From positions 1-33,892 of the forward strand of contig JAAYTF010000107.1 of NCBI GenBank assembly GCA_012518125.1: DNA of 33,892 bases, given 5' to 3'. The notes beneath the pieces are model-generated. The model searched no databases. It saw only the letters and a list, made by a program, of their open reading frames with translations, and was not told where the DNA came from. The translations under genes were made by a program, and so were the position numbers. The DNA comes from Bacilli bacterium (GTDB lineage: Bacteria; Bacillota; Bacilli; Bacillales; Amphibacillaceae). Positions 25,009-33,825 of the stretch are shown here, piece after piece; within the stretch, counting starts at the first letter, position 1; each line of letters opens with the position of its first letter.

Positions 25009-25824
25009 TCAACGATATTCAAAGCGGCCCAATAAATTGGCGACGACCAAACCTCCGAGAAAGACGATTGTACATAAGATCCATTCTCTCATCGACCCTG
25101 CCAAACCGGCCTGTTTGAAAATGATCGCCGTTGAACCGACGACGATCCCAATCAGCAAAGCGTAAGTGCCCGTACGGAATTTTTGGAAAAAATAATGGAT
25201 GATTTTACTCATCGTAAACATGCCGATGGCGATGCCGGCACCAACGACGACGATGACCGGCAAGTCCAATTCACTGACCGCGTGGATGACGGTAGGATAC
25301 ATGCCGATGACGACCAAAACGAACGAGCCGCTTACTCCAGGCAAAATCATCGCGGCACTGGCCAAAATTCCAGCAATAAAGAGCATGACGAAAACGGGAA
25401 TTGAACGTTCTTCGATGATCGTTCCACCGCTTGAGCTCACCGGAAACAAATTGACGAAGACGATCCCGAGAAGCAACAAAACATAATGATAGAAACGGAA
25501 CTTCGTCTTCGCTTCCGATTCATACAATAAAAACGGCACCACTCCGATAATCAAGCCGATGAAAAAGAAGAACGTCGGCCGATGATAGTTTTCAAGAAGC
25601 CAAACCATCACATGGCTGAAGGTGAATAGCGCAATCCCGATGCCGATTCCCAAAGGGATTAGAAATTGGAGATGCTTTTTCCAATCTTTCGAGAAAAGCC
25701 CGCTGATCGATGAGATCAGGCGATCATATATGCCCAATAAAATCGCAATCGTGCTGCTGCTGATTCCTGGAACGACGTCGATCATTCCCATCGCCATTCC
25801 TCGGTATATGTTTTTCCATTCCAT
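25009..25824 (-). CDS. DUF368 membrane protein, PopT-type undecaprenyl phosphate translocase
   Basis: The 271-residue protein has about eight membrane segments and the two DUF368 repeats, marked by DVVPGISSSTIAILLG (16-31) and MILPGVSGSFVLVVIGMY. DUF368 proteins have been shown to return undecaprenyl phosphate across the membrane, feeding wall polymer synthesis. A G-rich GGGGGAAA lies seven bases before the ATG. It is followed at once by the small membrane protein gene. Assignment to the family is firm; the transport role is from the family. Confidence 0.9.
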   Translation of the reverse strand: MEWKNIYRGMAMGMIDVVPGISSSTIAILLGIYDRLISSISGLFSKDWKKHLQFLIPLGIGIGIALFTFSHVMVWLLENYHRPTFFFFIGLIIGVVPFLLYESEAKTKFRFYHYVLLLLGIVFVNLFPVSSSGGTIIEERSIPVFVMLFIAGILASAAMILPGVSGSFVLVVIGMYPTVIHAVSELDLPVIVVVGAGIAIGMFTMSKIIHYFFQKFRTGTYALLIGIVVGSTAIIFKQAGLAGSMREWILCTIVFLGGLVVANLLGRFEYR

Positions 25825-25879
25825 CTCGTTTCCCCCAACAATCTATGTTAGTGGTGAATCTATGAATGAAATCGTAAAC

Positions 25880-25910
25880 GTCATCCAATGTTGTCACATT
25901 TGTAGATGAC
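25880..25910. promoter_or_regulatory. Inverted repeat in the leader of the DUF368 gene
   Basis: GTCATC/GATGAC at the ends and CAATGT/ACATTTG inside form a long imperfect hairpin about 60-85 bases before the DUF368 start and just downstream of the -10 box. It may be an operator or an RNA leader structure. Confidence 0.4.
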
Positions 25911-25918
25911 CTCTTTCC

Positions 25919-25924
25919 ATTATA
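25919..25924 (-). promoter_or_regulatory. -10 box of the DUF368 gene
   Basis: Perfect TATAAT on the minus strand about 95 bases before the DUF368 start; the -35 at 17 bp (ATACAA) is weak. Confidence 0.5.
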
Positions 25925-25979
25925 ACGAAAAAACAAGTCAATTGTATAAAATTTGTAATGATTTTGCCGGTTTGGTTCA

Positions 25980-26008
25980 TTGACAATACGCGTTTCTTCA
26001 TATATATT
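25980..26008 (+). promoter_or_regulatory. SigA promoter of yclNOP
   Basis: Perfect TTGACA (25980-25985), 17 bp, TATATT (26003-26008). Confidence 0.88.
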
Positions 26009-26022
26009 ATAAGTGAGTAATT

Positions 26023-26041
26023 GAAAATGATTCTCATTATT
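26023..26041. promoter_or_regulatory. Fur box
   Basis: Matches the 19-bp consensus GATAATGATTCTCATTATC at 17 positions (mismatches at 3 and 19). It begins about 10 bases after the expected transcription start of yclNOP, so iron-loaded Fur should block the operon. Confidence 0.92.
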
Positions 26042-26135
26042 GGGATAATGGATATAAAATGCGCTTTTTTATTGCAAACTTATTCAGTGCCAGCTAAAAT
26101 TTTCAGAAAACTTTTGGAATACGGGAGAGGCGACC

Positions 26136-27089
26136 TTGAGAAAACGTTACTTAATCATCGCAGTAATCATCCTATCATTCATCTCCTTGTTCGTAGGAGT
26201 CAGCAACATTTCCTTGATGGAATTGTTGAAAGGAAACGAAGAACAGATCGAAATCTTTTTATTGAGCCGGGTGCCGCGGCTCGTTGCCATCATTTTGGCC
26301 GGTGCCGGCATGAGCATCGCCGGATTGATCATGCAGCAATTGAGCCGCAACAAGTTCGTGTCGCCAACGACTGCAGGGACGCTCGATGCGACGCGATTGG
26401 GCATTTTGATATCGATGCTCGTTTTTGCGAATGCGACGCTCTTGCAAAAGATGTTGTTTGCGTTCATTTTCGCATTGGCGGGAACGTTTTTATTTATGCA
26501 CATTTTAGATCGAATCAAATTCAAAGATGCGATCTTCATCCCGCTCGTCGGACTCATGTTTGGCAACATTTTGAGTTCGATCACGACATTTTTCGCTTAT
26601 CGGGCCAATATCATTCAAAACTTGGCGGCATGGCTGCAAGGCGACTTTTCGATGATCATCAAAGGGCGCTACGAGCTGTTGTACATAAGCATCCCTGTCA
26701 TCATCCTGGCTTACCTTTACGCCAATCGATTCACCGTTGCCGGGATGGGTGAAGATTTTGCGAAAAACTTGGGCATCGCTTATAAACAAGTCGTCAACAT
26801 CGGGCTCGTGCTCGTTGCAACCGTCACCGTCGTTGTCGTTTTGACCGTCGGCATGATCCCGTTTCTCGGCTTGATCATCCCGAATATCGTTTCCATTTTT
26901 AAAGGCGACCATTTGCAGAAGACGTTGCCGCACACCGCTCTTTTGGGTGCTGCGTTTCTCTTGATGGCCGACATTTTAGGGCGACTCATCATTTATCCGT
27001 ATGAAATCTCGATCAGCCTTATGGTCGGGGTCATCGGCAGCGGGATTTTCTTGATCCTGCTCTTTAGGGGGCGTCGCAACTATGCGTAA
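26136..27089 (+). CDS. yclN: Siderophore (petrobactin-type) ABC permease YclN
   Basis: The 317-residue FecCD-family permease has about nine membrane helices and the motifs LSRVPRLVAIILAGAGMSIAG (43-63, split by eye) and GMIPFLGLIIPNIV with the cytoplasmic docking Gly. It starts at a TTG at 26136 with GGAGAGG five bases upstream. It overlaps yclO by eight bases. With YclO it forms the membrane channel that imports petrobactin-like ferric siderophores in B. subtilis. Fur box and promoter lie about 100 bases upstream. Confidence 0.92.
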   Translation: MRKRYLIIAVIILSFISLFVGVSNISLMELLKGNEEQIEIFLLSRVPRLVAIILAGAGMSIAGLIMQQLSRNKFVSPTTAGTLDATRLGILISMLVFANATLLQKMLFAFIFALAGTFLFMHILDRIKFKDAIFIPLVGLMFGNILSSITTFFAYRANIIQNLAAWLQGDFSMIIKGRYELLYISIPVIILAYLYANRFTVAGMGEDFAKNLGIAYKQVVNIGLVLVATVTVVVVLTVGMIPFLGLIIPNIVSIFKGDHLQKTLPHTALLGAAFLLMADILGRLIIYPYEISISLMVGVIGSGIFLILLFRGRRNYA

Positions 27090-28035
27090 ACAACTGTTGA
27101 AAATGCTCCCGCTCATCGTGCTGTCTCTCGCCTTTTGCGCCATCTACATCTTCCATGACCTCGGCGGCAGCTACACGTATGCGCTACCGAGACGGGCGTT
27201 GAAAGTGTTTGCGATGATCTTGACCGGAACGGCAATCGCATATGCCACCGTCGTGTTCCAGACGATCACCCATAACCGGATTTTGACGCCGAGCATCATG
27301 GGGTTGGATTCATTATATTTGTTTTTGCAAACCGTATTTATCTTTTTCTTCGGCTCGACGCACATCACGGTCATCAACAAGCAAGTGAACTTCGTGTTGT
27401 CCGTTTTGGCGATGATCTTTTTCGCCTTTGTGCTTTACCGGCTGTTGTTCAACGAAAACGGCAATTCGGTTTATTTTCTCTTGTTGATCGGAATCATTTT
27501 AGGGACGTTTTTCTCGAGCATCAGCACCTTTTTGCAAGTGTTGATCGATCCGAATGAGTTTTTGAGCATCCAGGACCGGATGTTTGCCAGTTTCAACAAC
27601 ATCAACAGCGACATCATCTGGTGGGCGCTGGCGGTCATCTTGGTCGTCATCATTTACGGGTGGCGTTACATGAAAGAGCTCGATGTCGTCTCCCTCGGGC
27701 GCGACACGGCAATCAACTTGGGCGTCGAATACGATGCGCTCGTCAAACGGATGCTCATCCTTTCGTCCGTATTGATCGCCGTTTCAACCGGCTTGGTCGG
27801 TCCGATCACATTTTTCGGATTGATCGTTGCGAACTTGGCCTATCAATATTTTACAACCTACAAACATTCAGTTTTAATCACCGGCGCCGCCTTGTTCAGC
27901 ATCGTCGCTCTCGTCGGTGGTCAATGGATCGTGGAACGCATCTTTACGTTCTCGACGACGTTGAGTGTCATCATCAACTTCATCGGGGGAGTTTACTTCA
28001 TTTACTTATTATTAAAGGAGAGTAAGTCGACATGA
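27082..28035 (+). CDS. yclO: Siderophore (petrobactin-type) ABC permease YclO
   Basis: The 317-residue second FecCD-type permease has about nine membrane helices, the start region YALPRRALKVFAMILTGTAIA (36-56, in part) and LVGPITFFGLIVANLA. The ATG lies inside the end of yclN, and its stop overlaps the yclP start (ATGA), so all three are coupled. It pairs with YclN as a heterodimeric channel. Confidence 0.92.
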   Translation: MRKQLLKMLPLIVLSLAFCAIYIFHDLGGSYTYALPRRALKVFAMILTGTAIAYATVVFQTITHNRILTPSIMGLDSLYLFLQTVFIFFFGSTHITVINKQVNFVLSVLAMIFFAFVLYRLLFNENGNSVYFLLLIGIILGTFFSSISTFLQVLIDPNEFLSIQDRMFASFNNINSDIIWWALAVILVVIIYGWRYMKELDVVSLGRDTAINLGVEYDALVKRMLILSSVLIAVSTGLVGPITFFGLIVANLAYQYFTTYKHSVLITGAALFSIVALVGGQWIVERIFTFSTTLSVIINFIGGVYFIYLLLKESKST

Positions 28036-28802
28036 TTACAGTTTCAAATTTGACGAAACGCTTCGGCAATAAGACGGTCGTTGAAAATGTCAGCTTGAAA
28101 ATTCATCCACGAAAGATCACATCGTTCATCGGGCCGAACGGTGCAGGTAAGTCGACGCTATTGTCCATGGTCAGCCGTTTGATCAACGCGGATACTGGTG
28201 AAGTGTTTTTGGATCAAACTAATATAAAACAAATGAAATCGAATGAATTTGCGAAAAAAGTGGCGATCTTGAAACAGTCGAACTTCATGAATGTCCGTTT
28301 GACGGTCGACGAACTCGTTTCATTCGGGCGTTTCCCGTATTCCCGCGGCCATTTGACGGAAGAAGACAAACAAATTGTCGCCCAATCGCTCGACTATATG
28401 AATTTGACGGACATCAAAGACATGTATTTGGATCAGCTTTCCGGCGGGCAAAAACAGCGCGCATTCATCGCGATGGTCATCGCCCAAGACACCGATTACA
28501 TTTTGCTCGATGAGCCGCTCAACAATTTGGATATGAAACATTCCGTGCAAATCATGAAGACATTGCGCAAATTGGTCGACGAACTCGGTAAAACGGTCGT
28601 CATCGTATTGCATGACATCAACTTCGCTTCCGTCTATTCCGATCGGATCGTCGCTTTGAAAGATGGAAAAGTGATCCACGAAGGGAAAACGGAAGAAATC
28701 ATCAACACAAAAATCTTACATGAAATATACGACATGGACATACCGATTAAACGGATGAACAATTGTAACATTTGCCTCTATTTCAATTCGAATGTACTTT
28801 GA
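28032..28802 (+). CDS. yclP: Siderophore (petrobactin-type) ABC ATPase YclP
   Basis: The 256-residue ATPase has Walker A GPNGAGKST (34-42), signature LSGGQKQRAFIAMVIAQDTD, Walker B ILLDEPLNNLD and the H-loop VLHDINFASVYSD. The text around the signature and H-loop is nearly that of B. subtilis YclP. AAAGGAG lies upstream inside yclO. A strong terminator follows at once; yclQ, the binding lipoprotein that ends this operon in B. subtilis, is absent. Confidence 0.95.
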   Translation: MITVSNLTKRFGNKTVVENVSLKIHPRKITSFIGPNGAGKSTLLSMVSRLINADTGEVFLDQTNIKQMKSNEFAKKVAILKQSNFMNVRLTVDELVSFGRFPYSRGHLTEEDKQIVAQSLDYMNLTDIKDMYLDQLSGGQKQRAFIAMVIAQDTDYILLDEPLNNLDMKHSVQIMKTLRKLVDELGKTVVIVLHDINFASVYSDRIVALKDGKVIHEGKTEEIINTKILHEIYDMDIPIKRMNNCNICLYFNSNVL

Positions 28803-28810
28803 GCATCACT

Positions 28811-28845
28811 AGTACGGTTCATGATGGAACCGTACTATTTTTTTA
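28811..28845 (+). terminator. Terminator of yclNOP
   Basis: Perfect 10-bp stem AGTACGGTTC/GAACCGTACT with a 6-base loop, followed by seven T residues, nine bases after the yclP stop. Confidence 0.95.
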
Positions 28846-28893
28846 TTTTATGCCAATTCCGGACGCTTTGTTTTCCCAATCGCTTCATATAAT

Positions 28894-28924
28894 AATTTTC
28901 AATTGCGTTTTCTAATTGAAAATT
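28894..28924. repeat. Perfect 11-bp AT-rich inverted repeat
   Basis: AATTTTCAATT and AATTGAAAATT with a 9-base spacer, between the yclNOP terminator and the catalase promoter. There is no T tail beyond it. The 314-base gap 28803-29116 otherwise holds only the terminator and the catalase control region. Confidence 0.45.
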
Positions 28925-29022
28925 TATGTCACAACATCAATCCCAATTACCGGAAAAAATCGACTATATTCTAAAATACATTTAAATTAAATCGCTTACA
29001 AACATAGTTTGATTAAAATAAT

Positions 29023-29050
29023 TTGACTTTAATAATAAATATGATATTAT
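29023..29050 (+). promoter_or_regulatory. SigA promoter of katA, extended -10
   Basis: TTGACT (29023-29028), 16 bp, TATTAT (29045-29050) preceded by TG at the extended -10 position. Confidence 0.75.
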
Positions 29051-29061
29051 AATAATTACAA
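29047..29061. promoter_or_regulatory. PerR box
   Basis: TTATAATAATTACAA matches the PerR consensus TTATAATnATTATAA at all but one position. It overlaps the -10 box, so metal-bound PerR should repress katA until peroxide oxidises it. Confidence 0.88.
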
Positions 29062-29116
29062 ATAAGAACTGAATGATAGTTCTTAAATGATGAAAAAATT
29101 CCCGGAGGTGCTCAAT

Positions 29117-30601
29117 GTGAGTAATGAAAAAAAGAAACGAATGACGACGGCTGCAGGCGCGCCCGTATATAACAACCAAAACGTGTTGACGGCTGGCAGA
29201 AGAGGCCCGATGTTGCTGCAGGATATATGGTTCATCGAGAAGCTGGCACACTTCGACCGTGAAGTCATCCCTGAAAGACGAATGCACGCAAAAGGTTCCG
29301 GTGCGTTCGGGACATTCACCGTAACCAATGACATCACCAAATACACAAAGGCGAAAATCTTCTCCGAAGTTGGCAAAAAAACGCCGATGTTTGCACGTTT
29401 CTCAACGGTCGCCGGGGAACGTGGAGCAGCGGATGCCGAACGTGATATCCGCGGGTTTGCGTTGAAATTCTACACGGAAGAAGGCAATTGGGATCTTGTC
29501 GGAAACAATACACCGGTGTTCTTCCACCGCGACCCGTTGAAATTCCCTGATCTAAACCGGGTCGTAAAACGCGATCCGCGCACGAACATGCATAACCCGA
29601 ACAGCAAATGGGATTTCTGGACATCCTTGCCTGAATCGCTCCATCAAGTGACGATCACGATGAGCGACCGGGGCATCCCAGCGTCATACCGCCATATGCA
29701 CGGGTTTGGCAGCCATACGTACAGCATGATCAACGAAAAAAACGAACGTGTTTGGGTGAAATTCCACTTCAGAACACAACAAGGCATTAAAAACTTGACG
29801 AACGAAGAAGCGGCAGCCATCATCGCCAAAGACCGCGATTCGCATCAACGCGATTTGTATGAAGCGATTGAAAACGGCGATTATCCAAGATGGACGATGT
29901 ACATCCAAGTGATGACGGAAGAACAAGCTAGAGAAATGCCTTACAACCCGTTCGATTTGACAAAAGTCTGGTACAAGAAAGATTTTCCATTGATCGAAGT
30001 CGGTGTGATGGAATTGAACCAGAACCCGGACAACTATTTCCAAGATGTTGAACAAGCGGCATTTTCACCGGCCAACATCGTTCCTGGCATCGGTTTTTCA
30101 CCGGATAAAATGTTGCAAGGCCGCCTCTTCTCGTACGGCGACACGCAACGTTACCGTTTAGGGGTAAACCATCATCAAATTCCTGTCAACAGACCGCGTT
30201 GTCCGTACCATACGTACCACCGCGATGGACAAATGCGCGTCGACGGAAACGGCGGTAGCACATTGCACTACGAACCTAACAGCTACGGCGAATGGCAGGA
30301 TTCTCCGGAATTAATGGAGCCGCCATTGAAGTTGGAAGGAGATGCGGCACATTGGGACTTCCGGGAAGATGATGACAACTATTATGAGCAGCCAGGAAAA
30401 TTGTTCCGACTTCTCCCGGATGACGAAAAAGAACGGCTCTTTAAAAATACGGCGGAAGATTTTGCTGAAGTGGAAGAATTCATCAAAATCCGCCACATCA
30501 TCAACTGCTACAAAGCTGATCCAGCTTACGGCGAAGGGGTCGCAAGAGCGGCTGACATCCCGATGAGCAAAGTGGAAGCCGCAATGGCTGAAAGCAAATA
30601 A
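29117..30601 (+). CDS. katA: Catalase, monofunctional haem type
   Basis: The 494-residue haem catalase breaks hydrogen peroxide into water and oxygen. Catalytic His57 (RRMHAKG), Asn130 (VGNNTPVFF) and the haem ligand Tyr340 ([12 protein letters not shown]) are all present. I chose the GTG at 29117, six bases after GGAGGTG; the ATG at 29087 lies before that site. Length and sequence fit the small-subunit KatA of Bacillus. It has its own promoter with a PerR box and a terminator, and lies beside iron uptake genes, which suits the need for haem iron. Confidence 0.97.
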   Translation: MSNEKKKRMTTAAGAPVYNNQNVLTAGRRGPMLLQDIWFIEKLAHFDREVIPERRMHAKGSGAFGTFTVTNDITKYTKAKIFSEVGKKTPMFARFSTVAGERGAADAERDIRGFALKFYTEEGNWDLVGNNTPVFFHRDPLKFPDLNRVVKRDPRTNMHNPNSKWDFWTSLPESLHQVTITMSDRGIPASYRHMHGFGSHTYSMINEKNERVWVKFHFRTQQGIKNLTNEEAAAIIAKDRDSHQRDLYEAIENGDYPRWTMYIQVMTEEQAREMPYNPFDLTKVWYKKDFPLIEVGVMELNQNPDNYFQDVEQAAFSPANIVPGIGFSPDKMLQGRLFSYGDTQRYRLGVNHHQIPVNRPRCPYHTYHRDGQMRVDGNGGSTLHYEPNSYGEWQDSPELMEPPLKLEGDAAHWDFREDDDNYYEQPGKLFRLLPDDEKERLFKNTAEDFAEVEEFIKIRHIINCYKADPAYGEGVARAADIPMSKVEAAMAESK

Positions 30602-30628
30602 AGAGCGAATTTGTCGACTTACTCTCCA

Positions 30629-30672
30629 TAAAAAATCCAAGAATGCACGTGCTGGCATTCTTGGATTTTTTC
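30629..30672. terminator. Bidirectional terminator between katA and tex
   Basis: A 16-bp perfect stem (AAAAATCCAAGAATGC and its complement, 30631-30646 and 30654-30669) with A and T runs on both sides serves both converging genes. Confidence 0.93.
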
Positions 30673-30674
30673 TT

Positions 30675-32840
30675 TTATTCCTTTTCTTCCGGTTCGATCA
30701 TCGATAAACTGATCCGTTCCCGTTCGACATCAACATCCAATACGTACACGGTGACGATATCGCCGACCGCGACGACATCCATCGGATGTTTGACGTACTT
30801 TTTGCTTAATTTTGAAATGTGGACGAGTCCGTCTTGGCCGACGCCGATATCGACAAATGCACCGAAATCGACGACGTTGCGCACGGTGCCTTGCAATTCC
30901 ATGCCTGGCTTGATATCCTCAATCGTCAACACTTTTTGTTTTAAGATCGGCTGTGGAAAATCATCGCGCATATCGCGTCCCGGCCGCATCAACGCATCGA
31001 TGATGTCCTCCAGCGTCGGAACTCCGATCTTTAATTTTTGCGCCATTTCTTCCACGTTTATTTCCATCAGTTTTTCGCGCATTTCAGTTGAACCGATTTT
31101 TTCCAAAGGCAAGCCTATTACATGCAGCAACTCTAGCGTCACATCGTAACTTTCCGGGTGGATCGGCGTCTGATCGAGCGGATTGTCGCCGTCGACGATG
31201 CGCAAAAAGCCGATGCTCTGCTCATACGTTTTCGGCCCTAAACGCGGCACTTCCTTCAATTGCGTCCGGTTCGTGAATTTGCCGAGTTTGTTGCGCAACT
31301 GGATGATGTTGTTCGCCGTCGTTTTGTTCAAGCCGGCGACATATTGCAAAAGGGAACTGGAGGCTGTATTGACATTGACGCCGACCTGGTTGACCGCCGT
31401 TTCCACGACGAAATTCAGCGAATCGCTCAATTTCTTTTGCGAAACGTCATGTTGATATTGGCCGACGCCAATCGATTTTGGATCGATTTTCACGAGTTCA
31501 GCGAGCGGGTCTTGCACCCTCCGCGCAATCGATATGGCGCTCCTTTCTTCAACCTCCAAATTAGGGAACTCTTCGCGGGCCAAATCACTTGCGGAATAGA
31601 CGCTTGCGCCCGCTTCATTAACGATGATGTAAGGGACATTCAGATCGTTTTTGTTGATGACGTTTGCGACAAATTGTTCCGTTTCGCGTGAAGCGGTCCC
31701 ATTTCCGATTGCGATCAATTCGACTTTGTACATTTCAATCAAGCGTAGCATCGCCTCTTCCGATTGTTCGTAAAGGTTGTGCGGCTCGTTCGGATACATG
31801 ACGCTGACATCGTGGACTTTTCCCGTTTCATCGACGACAGCCAATTTGCATCCGGTACGATACGCCGGGTCGATGCCTAAAATCGTTCTCCCTTTCAGCG
31901 GCGGCTGCAACAACAAGTTGCGCAAGTTTTCGGAAAAGACGTTGATCGCCTGCTCTTCCGCTTCTTCCGTCAATCGGTTCCTTATTTCCCGTTCCACCGC
32001 CGGCTGGATGAGCCGTTTGTAACTGTCCTTAATCGCTTCTTGTAAAATTTGATAATTGTAAGCCGTCGGTGGGATTTTGATGATCTTGTTTTCCAAATGA
32101 CGGATGATCTTCTCCTCCGGCGCTTCGATGGATACGCGCAACACATCCTCTTTTTCGCCGCGGTTGATCGCGAGTGTCCGGTGCGAAACGAGCGATTTTA
32201 CCGGTTGTGTAAACTCGTAGTACATTTTGTACGTCTGCTTTTCGTCAAGTGCTTCATTTTTCACTTCCGTCTTGATGACGCCTTCCTCCCACGTCATGTT
32301 ACGGATGGTTTCACGGAACGCCGCATCGTCCGAAATCCATTCGGCGATGATATCGTTGACGCCCGCCAAAACGTCTTCTTCGGAATGAAGGTCATGTTCT
32401 TCCGACAGGTAATGTTGAAGCTCGCTTTGAATATCATCGATTTTCTGTTCCCAAACGAGTTCGGCGAGCGGCTCCAACCCCTTTTCTTTGGCGATCGTCG
32501 CCCTCGTTCTGCGTTTTTGCCGATACGGCCGGTACAAATCTTCTACACGCTGCAATTTCGTTGCGTTAAGGATTTCGTTTTCCAGTTCTTCCGTCAATTT
32601 TCCTTGCTGTTCAATCAAGCGGATGACTTCCTGTTTCCGCTCCTCGAGCTGGACCGCATAATGCCAATGATCTTGGATCGCTTTAATTTCCGTTTCATCC
32701 AAGCCGCCCGTATGTTCTTTCCGGTAGCGGGCAATGAATGGGACGGTGTTCCCTTCCTCAAGCAGTTCGATTGTCCGTTTGACTGCGCCAAGTTTGAGCG
32801 AAAGTTCATCTGCTACTAGTTGCAACAGTTTTTCTTGCAT
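30675..32840 (-). CDS. tex: Tex-family RNA-binding protein
   Basis: The 721-residue protein has the Tex layout: N-terminal helical core, YqgF-like RNase H fold (GRTILGIDPAYRTGCKLAVVD, about 325-345), helix-hairpin-helix pair (ASSSLLQYVAGLNKTTANNII, about 490-510) and a C-terminal S1 RNA-binding domain (GTVRNVVDFGAFVDIGVGQD, about 647). The start at 32840 has AAAGGAG eight bases upstream; a longer frame starts inside sigB. Tex proteins bind nucleic acid and affect transcription and toxin expression. It lies 35 bases behind sigB and probably shares its transcript; in B. subtilis tex (ydcI) also lies downstream of sigB. Confidence 0.96.
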   Translation of the reverse strand: MQEKLLQLVADELSLKLGAVKRTIELLEEGNTVPFIARYRKEHTGGLDETEIKAIQDHWHYAVQLEERKQEVIRLIEQQGKLTEELENEILNATKLQRVEDLYRPYRQKRRTRATIAKEKGLEPLAELVWEQKIDDIQSELQHYLSEEHDLHSEEDVLAGVNDIIAEWISDDAAFRETIRNMTWEEGVIKTEVKNEALDEKQTYKMYYEFTQPVKSLVSHRTLAINRGEKEDVLRVSIEAPEEKIIRHLENKIIKIPPTAYNYQILQEAIKDSYKRLIQPAVEREIRNRLTEEAEEQAINVFSENLRNLLLQPPLKGRTILGIDPAYRTGCKLAVVDETGKVHDVSVMYPNEPHNLYEQSEEAMLRLIEMYKVELIAIGNGTASRETEQFVANVINKNDLNVPYIIVNEAGASVYSASDLAREEFPNLEVEERSAISIARRVQDPLAELVKIDPKSIGVGQYQHDVSQKKLSDSLNFVVETAVNQVGVNVNTASSSLLQYVAGLNKTTANNIIQLRNKLGKFTNRTQLKEVPRLGPKTYEQSIGFLRIVDGDNPLDQTPIHPESYDVTLELLHVIGLPLEKIGSTEMREKLMEINVEEMAQKLKIGVPTLEDIIDALMRPGRDMRDDFPQPILKQKVLTIEDIKPGMELQGTVRNVVDFGAFVDIGVGQDGLVHISKLSKKYVKHPMDVVAVGDIVTVYVLDVDVERERISLSMIEPEEKE

Positions 32841-32875
32841 CCGATTTTCTCCTTTCAATGTACGAACAAATCCTA

Positions 32876-33658
32876 TCATATAATTTCATCAAACGTTTCC
32901 AATTGTTTGCGCAATTTCATGAGCGCTTCTTTTTGCAGGCGGGACACGTGCATTTGCGAAATGCCGAGTTTTTCGCCCACTTCCCGCTGTGTCAAGCGGT
33001 CGTAATATAAATATTTTAAAATTTTTTGCTCCCGTTCATCGAGCGCGCGGAAAATTTTTTCCAACAACATTTTCGCTTCGATGCGGTCAAAATATTTTTC
33101 ATCCGCACCTATTATATCCGATAAGACGTACGAATTGTCATTTGAACGGTTGTTCGCCGCTTTGAAGTCGACGGAAAGCGTTTTGTAATTTTTATTCATT
33201 AGCATAATTTCCGCCAATTCAGAAACGGTGATATTCAAATGTTGTGCGATTTCTTCCAATGTCGGCTGCCTTTGCAGCTCCTGAATGAGGTAGTCGATCG
33301 CCTGTTGAATTTTCGAACTTAATTCTTTGACGCGGCGTGGCACTTGGACGCTCCACGTTTTATCGCGGATATAGCGTTTGATCTCACCGTTGATCGTCGG
33401 TATCGCAAACGCTTCAAACGTCGTGCCGTAAGACCGATCATAGCGCCACGCCGCATTGATCAAACCGATCATGCCGACTTGCATCAAATCTTCGCGGTTC
33501 GTTTTGTCGTTCGTAAACCGGCTGGCCAACGAAATGACGAGCTGTTCGTATTGAAGGACCAATCTTTCTTTGGTGCTGTCGTCATCAGAGTTTCGCTTCA
33601 ATTGTTCGATCAGCTCGTAAACGTTTTGCTTTTCAAGTTTCCGTCTACCCTTTACCAT
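32876..33658 (-). CDS. sigB: General stress sigma factor SigB
   Basis: The 260-residue sigma-70 family factor has region 2 (DLMQVGMIGLINAAWRYD, 57-74; then FEAFAIPTINGEIKRYIRDK), the SigB hallmark TWSVQVPRRVKEL (101-113), region 3 and region 4 with LGISQMHVSRLQK (231-243). It is closer to SigB than to the sporulation factors SigF and SigG. AGAGGTG seven bases before the ATG supports the start. The usual anti-sigma gene rsbW and antagonist rsbV are not upstream; instead there are 167 bases of noncoding DNA and then an insertion-sequence end. How it is held inactive is not shown by this window. Confidence 0.9.
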   Translation of the reverse strand: MVKGRRKLEKQNVYELIEQLKRNSDDDSTKERLVLQYEQLVISLASRFTNDKTNREDLMQVGMIGLINAAWRYDRSYGTTFEAFAIPTINGEIKRYIRDKTWSVQVPRRVKELSSKIQQAIDYLIQELQRQPTLEEIAQHLNITVSELAEIMLMNKNYKTLSVDFKAANNRSNDNSYVLSDIIGADEKYFDRIEAKMLLEKIFRALDEREQKILKYLYYDRLTQREVGEKLGISQMHVSRLQKEALMKLRKQLETFDEII

Positions 33659-33756
33659 CGTCCGTCACCTCTATTCCGTCTTTTGCTTTTCCGAATGAAA
33701 CAGATGAACATGGGTAATCGTTCGAGATGGCACCGTGATGAATCGTGATTTTGTTT

Positions 33757-33762
33757 ATTATA
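33757..33762 (-). promoter_or_regulatory. -10 box of sigB
   Basis: Perfect TATAAT on the minus strand about 100 bases before the sigB start; no good -35. I saw no GTTT-N-GGGTAT-like SigB promoter between it and the gene. Confidence 0.5.
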
Positions 33763-33825
33763 TCAAATTATTTGGTTAAGAAAATAGGCTGTTCGGAGTA
33801 AGCCAATCATCATGTTAATAAAATT

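Noticed and set aside
26021-26752. A 243-codon plus-strand frame across the Fur box and yclN
   Set aside because: It is a shadow of yclN in another frame and runs through the promoter region.
32049-32819. A 256-codon plus-strand frame opposite tex
   Set aside because: It is an antisense shadow; tex is certain from its domains.
33659-33760. SigB-dependent autoregulatory promoter ahead of sigB
   Set aside because: No GTTT-like -35 and GGGTAT-like -10 at 13-15 bp spacing on the minus strand.
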